The translations under genes and the position numbers were made by a program. DNA of 64,000 bases, from NCBI RefSeq assembly GCF_001620055.1, contig NZ_LQGY01000034.1:1-64000 (forward strand). Direction: 5' to 3'. This document shows positions 8,145 through 15,714 of this stretch, one piece after another. Position 1 is the stretch's first letter. Each line of letters starts with the position of its first letter. Origin of the DNA: Agromyces sp. NDB4Y10. GTDB lineage: Bacteria > Actinomycetota > Actinomycetes > Actinomycetales > Microbacteriaceae. The notes beneath the pieces are model-generated. The model was given only the letters and a program-made list of their open reading frames with translations, did not search any database and was not told the origin of the DNA.

Positions 8145-9194
8145 ATGCACGGTGAGTACAAGGTTCCCGGCGGCAAGCTCGTGGTCGTCGACCTCGACGT
8201 GGTCGACGGCGCGATCCGCAACCCGCGCGTCGCGGGCGACTTCTTCCTCGAGCCCGACGAGGCGCTCGACGACCTCAATGCGGCGCTCGACGGGCTGCCC
8301 GCGGCATCCGAGGCGAAGCAGATCGCCGCGGCGATCACCAAGGGGCTGCGGGCCGACGCCGTCATGCTGGGCTTCTCGCCCGAGGCGGTCGCCGTCGCCG
8401 TGCGCCGGGCGTTGACGGATGCCACCACCTGGGCCGACTACGAGTGGGAGATCGTCCACGATCCCGCCGTGTCGCCGCGCCTGCACCTCGCGCTCGACGA
8501 GGTGCTCGCCACGCGGGTCGGCGAGGGGCGCCGCAAGCCCACGCTGCGGTTCTGGGAATGGGAGGAGTCGGCCGTCGTCATCGGCTCGTTCCAGTCCGTG
8601 CGCAACGAGGTCGACCCCGACGGCGCGGCGAAGTACGGCTTCGACGTGGTGCGCCGCATCTCGGGCGGCGGCGCGATGATGATGGAGAAGGGCAACGTCG
8701 TCACCTACTCGCTGTACGTGCCCGCCGAGCTCGTGCAGGGCATGAGCTTCGCCGACTCGTACGCGTTCCTCGACGACTGGGTGCTGCAGGGGCTGCGGGC
8801 GCTCGGCATCGAGGCGACGTACCAGCCGCTGAACGACATCGCGAGCCCCGCCGGCAAGATTGGCGGCGCCGCGCAGAAGCGCCTCGGATCGGGCGGCGTG
8901 CTGCACCACGTGACCATGGCGTACGACCTCGACAACGAGAAGATGCTCGAGGTGCTGCGCATCGGGCGCGAGAAGATCAGCGACAAGGGCATCGCGTCGG
9001 CCGCGAAGCGCGTCGACCCGCTGCGTTCGCAGACGGGCCTCGCGCGGGCCGAGATCATCGAGCGGCTGAAGCAGACGTTCGCCGAGCTGTACGGTGCGAC
9101 GTCCGGTTCGGTGACCGCCGACGAGCTCGCCGAGGCGGAGGCGCTCGTGGCCTCGAAGTTCGCGACCGAGGAGTGGCTGCAGCGCGTGCCGTGA
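8145..9194 (+). CDS. Lipoate-protein ligase with N-terminal accessory domain
   Basis: 349 aa. Residues 1-90 (GEYKVPGGKLVVVDL, then GDFFLEPDEALDDL) resemble the small C-terminal accessory domain of lipoate ligases. Residues 100-345 are the catalytic BPL/LPL domain with RRISGGGAM (170-178) and the lipoyl-AMP contact Lys238 in SPAGKIGGAAQKR. Domain order is therefore accessory then catalytic, the reverse of E. coli LplA but like the LplB-LplA gene order of archaeal bipartite ligases. Expected reaction: ATP-dependent attachment of lipoate (or octanoate) to E2/H proteins. No lipoylated partner gene is nearby. Leaderless start. Confidence 0.85.
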   Translation: MHGEYKVPGGKLVVVDLDVVDGAIRNPRVAGDFFLEPDEALDDLNAALDGLPAASEAKQIAAAITKGLRADAVMLGFSPEAVAVAVRRALTDATTWADYEWEIVHDPAVSPRLHLALDEVLATRVGEGRRKPTLRFWEWEESAVVIGSFQSVRNEVDPDGAAKYGFDVVRRISGGGAMMMEKGNVVTYSLYVPAELVQGMSFADSYAFLDDWVLQGLRALGIEATYQPLNDIASPAGKIGGAAQKRLGSGGVLHHVTMAYDLDNEKMLEVLRIGREKISDKGIASAAKRVDPLRSQTGLARAEIIERLKQTFAELYGATSGSVTADELAEAEALVASKFATEEWLQRVP

Positions 9195-9265
9195 GCCGCG
9201 TCGCCTCCTGCGAAACCCGTGGCCCCGGCTGGGGAACCGCTGAACGTGAGCGGATGTCACGCCGT

Positions 9266-9271
9266 TAGACT
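9266..9271 (+). promoter_or_regulatory. -10 hexamer, leaderless start
   Basis: TAGACT, 6 nt, then GTG at 9278. No Shine-Dalgarno sequence is visible, which supports the GTG over the in-frame ATG at 9290. Confidence 0.6.
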
Positions 9272-9277
9272 CGCCGG

Positions 9278-9598
9278 GTGGATTGGTGGATGGCGTTGCT
9301 CATCGCCGGCGCGGTGCTCGCGTTCGGCGCGCTCGCGGTGCGCCTGCGCTGGATCGACCTGTCGGACAAGACCAAGCAGGGCAAGCCGAGCGGCTCGGCC
9401 GTCCTCATGATCGGCGACGAGGTGTTCGCCCCGCGCAAGTACGAGGCGCAGGTCGAGGTCGACCGCCAGGCGCGCCTGCCCGTCCCGGCGCCGGTGCCCG
9501 GCGACGGCGACAAGGGCATCTCCTACGCGGCGGCCGACGCCGGCGACAACGACCCGGACCGGTTCCGCGGTCGCATCCGCCTCGACGTCGAGCGCTGA
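9278..9598 (+). CDS. Small single-pass membrane protein
   Basis: 106 aa. One N-terminal membrane segment (about residues 4-24: MALLIAGAVLAFGALAVRL), then a hydrophilic domain containing GSAVLMIGDEVFAPRKYEAQVEVDRQ and an acidic tail. I do not recognise it. Codon use (third-position G/C) is that of a real gene. GTG start supported by TAGACT 6 nt upstream. Short intergenic spaces on both sides; no operon evidence. Confidence 0.65.
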   Translation: MDWWMALLIAGAVLAFGALAVRLRWIDLSDKTKQGKPSGSAVLMIGDEVFAPRKYEAQVEVDRQARLPVPAPVPGDGDKGISYAAADAGDNDPDRFRGRIRLDVER

Positions 9599-9651
9599 GG
9601 CGCGGCATCCGCTGACGCGGAGCGCGCGCGGCCGCATCGCCGCAGCGCGCC

Positions 9652-10155
9652 CTAGGCGTCGACGAGCGTCGCCCCCCACTCGCGCGCCCGCGTGAGCTCA
9701 CCGTCGGCGACGGGGCCCGAGTAGCCGTGCACCCCGAACGTCACCGGGTGGTCCACCGGCCGGAACCCCTTCGAGACGAGCTTCTTCAACGCCTTCTTCG
9801 CGGCCGAACCGGGAAGGCGCGGCTTCACCGTGCGCGTGTCGAAGGTCGCGACCGCGATCGGCGACGACGGCGGGGCGAGCGCGTCGAGCCACTCGCGGAT
9901 CCCGCGCGCGGGAATCGTCGTCGCTCCCTGCTGGCGGGCGGACTCGCGCGTGGACTCGGTGGTCATCGAGAACGCGTGCGTCGGCCCGCCGACGATGACG
10001 AGGTCCACGTCGGGGTCGATCTCGTCCGCCGCCGAGACGGCCTCGACCACGTCGACCGCGTCCACGCCCTCGCTCGACCGCAACCCCTCGGCGATCGCAC
10101 GCGCGAGCTCGCCCGTGTTCCCCCAGATCGTCTCGTACACCACCAGCGCGCGCAT
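9652..10155 (-). CDS. Flavodoxin-like protein
   Basis: 167 aa. N-terminal MRALVVYETIWGNTGELARAIAEGL carries the FMN-phosphate loop (T/S-x-T-G-N variant ETIWGNTG), followed by VDLVIVGGPTHAFSM and a late GFRPVDHPVTFGVHGYSG. Flavodoxins carry electrons with bound FMN. The C-terminal half is shorter than in classical flavodoxins, fitting the flavodoxin-domain proteins of actinobacteria. Two consecutive ATGs exist (10158 and 10155); AGGAG is better spaced for 10155. Partner reductase not in window. Confidence 0.8.
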   Translation of the reverse strand: MRALVVYETIWGNTGELARAIAEGLRSSEGVDAVDVVEAVSAADEIDPDVDLVIVGGPTHAFSMTTESTRESARQQGATTIPARGIREWLDALAPPSSPIAVATFDTRTVKPRLPGSAAKKALKKLVSKGFRPVDHPVTFGVHGYSGPVADGELTRAREWGATLVDA

Positions 10156-10251
10156 CATGCTCCTCGCTCCTTCGTTCGGGTCCTGGCGGGCCACGTTACG
10201 GCGGCGCGTGCCGTGCCGAGTGGGACCTTCGGCCGGTGGCGTGCGCACTGG

Positions 10252-10257
10252 CAGACT
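10252..10257 (+). promoter_or_regulatory. -10 hexamer, leaderless start of methyltransferase
   Basis: CAGACT, 6 nt, then GTG at 10264. Confidence 0.5.
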
Positions 10258-10263
10258 TGACCG

Positions 10264-11166
10264 GTGCCCGTCGCCGAGCCCGACCGCGTCATCCACGCCG
10301 ACAACCTCGACGTGCTGCCGACGCTCGCCGACGGCTCGTTCACGCTCGTCTACCTCGATCCGCCGTTCAACACGGGGCGGGCGCAGTCACGGCAGTCCAC
10401 CCGGCACGTGCGGCAGGGCGCGACGGATGCCGCGGTGCCGGCGCCGTCCGGCACCATCACCGGGTTCGCCGGCAAGCGGTACGAGCGCATCCGGGGCGAC
10501 CTCATGCGGTACGACGACCGGTTCGACGACTACTGGGGCTTCCTCGAGCCGCGGCTGGTGGAGGCGTGGCGGTTGCTCGCCGACGACGGCACCCTCTACC
10601 TCCACCTCGACTACCGCGAGGCGCACTACGCCAAGGTGCTGCTCGACGCGCTGTTCGGGCGGGAGTGCTTCCTCAACGAGCTCATCTGGGCCTACGACTA
10701 CGGCGGGAAGTCGAAGCGCCGCTGGCCGACGAAGCACGACACGATCCTCGTCTACGTGAAGGATCCGGAGCGGTACTTCTTCGACTCGGCCGCCGTGGAT
10801 CGGGAGCCGTACATGGCGCCCGGTCTCGTCACGCCCGAGAAGGCGGCGGCGGGGAAGCTGCCGACCGACGTGTGGTGGCACACGATCGTCTCGCCGACCG
10901 GCCGCGAGAAGACGGGGTATCCGACGCAGAAGCCCGAGGGCGTGCTGCGTCGGATCGTGCAGGCGTCGAGCCGGCCCGGCGACTGGGTGCTCGACGCGTT
11001 CGCGGGGTCCGGCACGACGGGCGCCGTCGCGCGGTCGCTCGACCGGCGGTTCGTGCTGATCGACGAGCACGCGGACGCGATCGACGTCATGCGCCGCCGG
11101 TTCGCGGAGGCCGGCGGCATCCGCTTCGAACGCCCGACGCCGACCGACGCGGCCGCCGGAGCCTGA
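10264..11166 (+). CDS. Site-specific DNA methyltransferase (N4/N6, beta-class order), orphan
   Basis: 300 aa. Motif IV YLDPPFNTG at residues 30-38 comes before the SAM-binding motif I DAFAGSGTTG at 244-253. This order places it in the beta class of amino-methyltransferases (CcrM/HinfI-like), where DPPF is the catalytic loop. YPTQKPEGVLRRIV, just before motif I, is the conserved SAM-side motif of the same fold. No restriction endonuclease or specificity subunit flanks it (flavodoxin upstream, LacI downstream and convergent), so it is a solitary methylase. The recognition sequence is unknown. GTG start with leaderless promoter. Confidence 0.88.
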   Translation: MPVAEPDRVIHADNLDVLPTLADGSFTLVYLDPPFNTGRAQSRQSTRHVRQGATDAAVPAPSGTITGFAGKRYERIRGDLMRYDDRFDDYWGFLEPRLVEAWRLLADDGTLYLHLDYREAHYAKVLLDALFGRECFLNELIWAYDYGGKSKRRWPTKHDTILVYVKDPERYFFDSAAVDREPYMAPGLVTPEKAAAGKLPTDVWWHTIVSPTGREKTGYPTQKPEGVLRRIVQASSRPGDWVLDAFAGSGTTGAVARSLDRRFVLIDEHADAIDVMRRRFAEAGGIRFERPTPTDAAAGA

Positions 11167-11169
11167 GGC

Positions 11170-12195
11170 CTACGCCGACGCGCGACGCACGAGCCGCGTC
11201 GCCATGATGTTGCGATGCGGCACGTCCTCGCCGGCGAGCAGGCGCAGGAGCAGGTCGGCCATGAGGTAGCCCATCTCCTCCGAGGGCTGGTGCACGGTCG
11301 TCAGCGGGATCGCCGACGACGTGGCCGCGGGGCTGTCGTCGTAGCCGACCACGGCGATGTCCTCGGGCACCCGCCGGCCGCGCTCGCGGAGCACCGAGAG
11401 CGCGCCCGTGGCCATGAGGTCGCTCGCGACGAACAGCCCGTCGAGGTCGGGTGCGCGGTCGAGGAGTCGCCGGGTGGCATCCACCGCGCCGGCGACCGAG
11501 AAGTCGGCGGTCTCGACCGCGTCGTCGGGCAGGCCGGCGGTCGCGACCGCGCGCCGGTAGCCCTCGAGCCGGTCGACGGCGGCGGGCATGTCGAGCGGAC
11601 CCGTGATGGTGCCCACGCGCCGGCGGCCGATCGCCAGCAGCCGCTCGGTGGCGGTCATGCCGCCCTCGATGTTGTCGACGTCGACGAAGATGTCGTCGTC
11701 GGTGATGTTGGGCGGCCGGCCGCCGAACACCATCGGCATCTCGTGCGCGGCCTCGTGCAGCGAGTGGTCGCCCTCGTGGTGCGAGACCACGAGCGCGCCG
11801 TCGACGACGCCGGATCGCAGGTACCGGAGGGTCTTGCGCGTCGGGTCGCTCGTCGACAGCAGCAGGTTGAGCAGGTACTCGCTGACGTCGAGCCGGCGCG
11901 TGATGCCCTGCACGATCGCGGCGAAGTACGGGTCGCCGAAGAACCGGGTGGTGTCCTCCGGCACGACGAGCGCGATCGCGCCCGACGTGCGGCTCGCGAG
12001 CGAGCGCGCCGCCCGGTTGGGAACGTAGTTGAGCTTCGCGATCGCCTCGTTGACCACGCGCACGACCTCGGGCGAGACCTTCGGCGAGCCGTTCACGACG
12101 CGGCTCACGGTCGCACGCGACACGTTGGCCTCTCGCGCGACCATCTCGAGGGTCGGCGCGGGCGGACGCGCCCCGGACCCGATCACCCCCTGCAT
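11170..12195 (-). CDS. LacI-family transcriptional regulator, probable regulator of the beta-glucoside operon
   Basis: 341 aa. Helix-turn-helix PTLEMVAREANVSRATVSRVVNG (about residues 13-36) with the LacI hinge (YVPNRAARSLASR), then a periplasmic-binding-like effector domain ending in the PLTTVHQPSEEMG signature. It lies 57 nt downstream of the beta-glucosidase gene on the same strand but has its own TAGACT-N6-ATG start. Twin GAGAGCGCTCTC operators at the operon promoter (17041-17111) are the likely target. The effector is presumably a beta-glucoside or glucose derivative (inference). Confidence 0.9.
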   Translation of the reverse strand: MQGVIGSGARPPAPTLEMVAREANVSRATVSRVVNGSPKVSPEVVRVVNEAIAKLNYVPNRAARSLASRTSGAIALVVPEDTTRFFGDPYFAAIVQGITRRLDVSEYLLNLLLSTSDPTRKTLRYLRSGVVDGALVVSHHEGDHSLHEAAHEMPMVFGGRPPNITDDDIFVDVDNIEGGMTATERLLAIGRRRVGTITGPLDMPAAVDRLEGYRRAVATAGLPDDAVETADFSVAGAVDATRRLLDRAPDLDGLFVASDLMATGALSVLRERGRRVPEDIAVVGYDDSPAATSSAIPLTTVHQPSEEMGYLMADLLLRLLAGEDVPHRNIMATRLVRRASA

Positions 12196-12201
12196 GCCGT
12201 C

Positions 12202-12207
12202 AGTCTA
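12202..12207 (-). promoter_or_regulatory. -10 hexamer, leaderless start of LacI gene
   Basis: TAGACT on the minus strand, 6 nt (GACGGC), then ATG at 12195. This lets the regulator be made independently of the operon upstream. Confidence 0.6.
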
Positions 12208-12252
12208 TTTCCGGGTGGCACGCGGTGGTCGGGTCCGGGGGTCCGGCGGGGG

Positions 12253-13713
12253 TCAGCGAGCGGATGCCGCGGGCAGCGCGCGGTCGCGGATGACGGCCTG
12301 GTACGCCAGGCCGCTGTCCTTGATGGTGCGCTCCTGGGTCTCGTAGTCGACCCGGACGATGCCGAACCGCTTGTCGTAGCCCCAGGCCCACTCGAAGTTG
12401 TCGAGGATCGACCAGTAGAAGTAGCCGTGCACGGGCGTGCCCTCGTCGATCGCGTCGAGGATCGACGACAGGTGCGAGAGCAGGAAGCCGGTGCGCTCGA
12501 CATCGTGCACGGCCCCGTCGGGCGACACCTCGTCGTCGTAGGCGGCGCCGTTCTCGGTCACGAACAGGCGCACCCCGGCCGGCCCGGTGTACTCCCGGTG
12601 CACCCGGCCGAGCAGTTCGCGGAGGCCGTCGGGCTGCACCTCCCAGCCCATGCCCGTGCGCGGCAGGCCCTGCGAGTGGAAGTGCACGCCCTCGGCGGCG
12701 GGGAACGGCGACCGGGTCGGCCGGTCGGTGGGCGCCTGGCCCTCGACGGGGTTCGCCGCCGGACGGTCGCTCACGTACTCCCCGTGGTAGTAGTTCACGC
12801 CGAGCGCGTCGATCGGCGACGAGATCACCTCGAGGTCGCCGGGCTGCACGACCGCGTCGAGGCCCAGGGGCCCGACGTCCGCGAGCAGGTCGTCGGCGTA
12901 GTGCCCGCGGAAGAGGGGGTCGAGGAAGACGCGGTTGAACTGCCCGTCGATGCGGCGGGCCGCGTCGAGGTCGCCGGGGTGGGCCGGGTCGACGGGCTTC
13001 GCGACCGTGAGGTTCAGGGTGATGCCGAGGTCGAGCGAGGCGTCGCGCTCGCGCAGCGCCTGCACGGCGAGGCCGTGGCCGAGCAGCAGGTGGTGGGCCG
13101 CGGCGAGGCCCGCCGCGACATCCTGCCGGCCCGGCGCGTGCGCACCGCCCGTGTAGCTGAGGAACGACGAGCACCACGGCTCGTTGAGCGTCGTCCAGAT
13201 GCCCACGCGGTCGCCGAGCGCGTCGTGCACGCTCAGCGCGTAGTCGCGGAACCGGTACGCGGTGTCGCGGTTCGCCCAGCCGCCCTGCTCCTCGAGGGCC
13301 TGCGGCAGGTCCCAGTGGTAGAGGGTGAGCCACGGCGTGATGCCCGATTCGAGGAGCTCGTCGACGAGGCGCGAGTAGAAGTCGACGCCCTTCGGGTTGA
13401 CGGGCCCGCCGTCGGGACGCACGCGCGCCCACGACGTCGAGAACCGGTAGGCGTTGAGGCCGAGCTCGCGCATGAGCGCGACGTCGTCGCGGTAGCGATG
13501 GTAGTGATCGCACGCGACGTCGCCGTTGTCGGCGTTGACCACGGCGCCGGGCACGCGGCTGAAGGCGTCCCAGATGGAGTCCGTGCGCCCGTCCTCGTGG
13601 GCGGCGCCCTCGATCTGGTAGGCGGCCGCGGCCGCCCCGAGGAGGAAGCCCTCGGGGAAGCGGCGGACCGCCGCGGCGATCGGTTCGGCGGCGGGGTGGG
13701 TGGTGATGGTCAT
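12253..13713 (-). CDS. GH1 beta-glucosidase
   Basis: 486 aa, normal for glycoside hydrolase family 1. N-terminal FPEGFLLGAAAAAYQIEGA is the GH1 signature; acid/base Glu178 in TTLNEPW; nucleophile Glu387 in FVTENGAAYDD. No signal peptide, so it acts in the cytoplasm on imported oligosaccharides, hydrolysing beta-glucosides (beta-galactosides possible). It is the last of four overlapping or closely spaced genes; the ATG overlaps the stop of the permease upstream by 4 nt (ATGA). This identifies the cargo of the transporter as a beta-linked glucoside, most probably cellobiose-like (inference). Confidence 0.93.
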   Translation of the reverse strand: MTITTHPAAEPIAAAVRRFPEGFLLGAAAAAYQIEGAAHEDGRTDSIWDAFSRVPGAVVNADNGDVACDHYHRYRDDVALMRELGLNAYRFSTSWARVRPDGGPVNPKGVDFYSRLVDELLESGITPWLTLYHWDLPQALEEQGGWANRDTAYRFRDYALSVHDALGDRVGIWTTLNEPWCSSFLSYTGGAHAPGRQDVAAGLAAAHHLLLGHGLAVQALRERDASLDLGITLNLTVAKPVDPAHPGDLDAARRIDGQFNRVFLDPLFRGHYADDLLADVGPLGLDAVVQPGDLEVISSPIDALGVNYYHGEYVSDRPAANPVEGQAPTDRPTRSPFPAAEGVHFHSQGLPRTGMGWEVQPDGLRELLGRVHREYTGPAGVRLFVTENGAAYDDEVSPDGAVHDVERTGFLLSHLSSILDAIDEGTPVHGYFYWSILDNFEWAWGYDKRFGIVRVDYETQERTIKDSGLAYQAVIRDRALPAASAR

Positions 13714-14651
13714 CCCTTGACGGCTCCTTGCATGATTCCGGAAACGAGCTGCTTGCCCGCGACGACGAACAGCAGCAGCAGCGGGAGGGTCGACAGCAGC
13801 ACGCCGGCGAGCACGATCGAGTAGTCCACGAAGTGGTTGGACTGCAGGAGCGAGAGCGCGACGGGCAGGGTCGGGTCGCTGCGGTCGAGCACGATGAACG
13901 GCCAGAAGAAGTTGTTCCAGGCCGTCACGAACGTGAACAGGGCGAGCATGGCGGCAGCGGGCCGGGCGGCGACGACGCCGACGGTCCAGAACGTGCGGAT
14001 CATCGATGCGCCGTCGACGCGCGCGGCCTCGATGAGCTCGTCCGGCACGGCCTGGCGCAGGTACTGCGTCATCCAGAACACGCCGAAGGCGCTCGTGAGG
14101 GCCGGGACGATGATCGCCCCGATCGTGCCCGTCCAGCCGAGGTCGGCGAACAGGATGTACAGCGGCACCACGCCGAGCTGCATCGGCACGGCCATGGTCG
14201 CGACGACGAACACCAGCAGCGGCTTCGACCCGGGGAACCGCAGCTTGGCGAAGGCCCAGCCGGCGAGCGTCGAGGTGACGACGACGGATGCCGCGATGAG
14301 GGCCGAGCTGTAGATCGAGTTCCACAGCGCGGGCCAGAAGTTCACGGCCGGGTCGTTGACGACCGTCGCCGCGTTCTTCAGGAAGTTCCCGCCGGGGATC
14401 CACGACATGTCGGGGTCGTTCAGCGTCGACGCGTCGCCCGACCCGATGAGGAAGGACCAGTAGAAGGGGAACAGCGAGGCCAGGAGCACGGCCGTGAGGC
14501 CGCCGTACACCCAGAAGCCGGCGCGGGCGCCGCGGATGCGCGTGGTGCGCTGGCGGCCGCGGGGCGCCCGGCCACGCGGCATCCGCTCGGCTGCGCCCGG
14601 CGTCGCCTCGGGGGCGGGCGCCGAGGCGGGGGAGGTGTCGAGTGCGGTCAT
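13710..14651 (-). CDS. CUT1 sugar ABC permease (MalG type)
   Basis: 313 aa. Six membrane segments after a basic N-terminus of about 50 residues; EAA loop ELIEAARVDGASMIRTFWTVGVV couples to the ATPase; C-terminal KQLVSGIMQGAVKG is typical of MalG-like subunits. It follows the first permease by 2 nt and overlaps the beta-glucosidase by 4 nt. No ATP-binding subunit is encoded in the operon. Confidence 0.9.
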   Translation of the reverse strand: MTALDTSPASAPAPEATPGAAERMPRGRAPRGRQRTTRIRGARAGFWVYGGLTAVLLASLFPFYWSFLIGSGDASTLNDPDMSWIPGGNFLKNAATVVNDPAVNFWPALWNSIYSSALIAASVVVTSTLAGWAFAKLRFPGSKPLLVFVVATMAVPMQLGVVPLYILFADLGWTGTIGAIIVPALTSAFGVFWMTQYLRQAVPDELIEAARVDGASMIRTFWTVGVVAARPAAAMLALFTFVTAWNNFFWPFIVLDRSDPTLPVALSLLQSNHFVDYSIVLAGVLLSTLPLLLLFVVAGKQLVSGIMQGAVKG

Positions 14652-14653
14652 GG

Positions 14654-15631
14654 CTATCGCCGCCCTTCGTCGCGCACGAGTCGCCTCGTGACGAGCAGGT
14701 TGATGAGGCCGATGATCAGGATGATGAGGAACAGGATCCAGGCGAGCGCGGCCGCCCGGCCGAAGTTCCACTGGCCCCAGCCGATGTCGTAGAGGTAGAG
14801 CGTGATCGTGAGCCACTGCTGCGCGGCGCCGCCGCGGCCGAACTGGTCGTACATGCGCGGCTCGTCGAAGATCTGCAGGCCGCCGATCGTCGAGGTGATG
14901 ATCACGAAGATGAGCGTGGGCTTCAGCGACGGGAGGGTGATGCTCCAGAACTGGCGGAACGCGCCCGCGCCGTCGACCTTGGCCGCCTCGTAGTAGTCGC
15001 GCGGGATCGCCTGCATGGCCGCGAGCAGGATCAGGGTGTTGTAGCCGGTCCAGCGGAAGTTCACCATCGTCGCGATCGCGACGTGGCTCCAGAACGGGTC
15101 CTTGTGCCACGGGATCGGGCTGATGCCGATGTCGGCGAGCACGTTGTTCACGAGCCCGTGGTTGTCGCCGAACATGTTGCTGAAGATCAGCGCGACGGCG
15201 ACGGGCGCCATGACGAACGGCACGAGCACGCCCATGCGCCAGAAGGTCCTGGCGCGGATGTTGCGGTCGAGCATGGCGGCGATGAACAGCGCGACGATGA
15301 GCTGCGGCACGCTCGAGAGCAGGAAGATGCTGAAGGTGTTGCGCAGGGCGGTCCAGAACTGCGGCTGGCCGAGGATCCACGCGTACTGGTCGAAGCCGAT
15401 GAACTCGCCGGAGTTGCGGACCAGGTCCCAGTCCATGAACGAGATGACGGCCGTGAACACGATCGGGAAGAGCCCGACGATCGCGAACATGATGAAGAAC
15501 GGCGAGATGTAGAGGTACGGCGAGACCTTCAGGTCCCAGCGGCTGAGCCGCTGGCTGAACGAGATCACGCGCGGCTGGCGGGGCGGTCCGCTCGTCGGTG
15601 CGGCGGGCGGCCTGGTGGCGGTGGCGGTCAC
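14654..15631 (-). CDS. CUT1 sugar ABC permease (MalF type)
   Basis: 325 aa with six membrane segments and the EAA loop YYEAAKVDGAGAFRQFWSITLPSLKP. N-terminal cytoplasmic stretch ends in LKVSPYLYISPFFIMF, the usual MalF-type first helix. GTG start at 15631 with GGGGACTCC-type sequence upstream on the other side of a strong hairpin (15667-15702). Pairs with the MalG-type gene downstream. Confidence 0.9.
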   Translation of the reverse strand: MTATATRPPAAPTSGPPRQPRVISFSQRLSRWDLKVSPYLYISPFFIMFAIVGLFPIVFTAVISFMDWDLVRNSGEFIGFDQYAWILGQPQFWTALRNTFSIFLLSSVPQLIVALFIAAMLDRNIRARTFWRMGVLVPFVMAPVAVALIFSNMFGDNHGLVNNVLADIGISPIPWHKDPFWSHVAIATMVNFRWTGYNTLILLAAMQAIPRDYYEAAKVDGAGAFRQFWSITLPSLKPTLIFVIITSTIGGLQIFDEPRMYDQFGRGGAAQQWLTITLYLYDIGWGQWNFGRAAALAWILFLIILIIGLINLLVTRRLVRDEGRR

Positions 15632-15666
15632 GGGGACTCCCGGTGTGTGCGGTGGGCGATCGAGGG

Positions 15667-15702
15667 CGGGTGGGGGCCGTGCGGGCGCGCGGCCCCCACC
15701 CG
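15667..15702 (-). terminator. Strong hairpin between binding protein and permease genes
   Basis: 13-bp perfect stem CGGGTGGGGGCCG / CGGCCCCCACCCG with a 10-nt loop, 13 nt after the binding-protein stop. No T-run. Such intra-operon stems usually stabilise or attenuate the message so that binding protein exceeds permeases. Confidence 0.65.
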
Positions 15703-15714
15703 GTCAGCGGGGGA

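Noticed and set aside
11215-13824. Very long open frame on the plus strand across the LacI and beta-glucosidase genes
   Set aside because: It is antisense to two well-conserved genes, its translation is low-complexity Arg/Val/His, and its length only reflects the scarcity of stop codons in GC-rich DNA.
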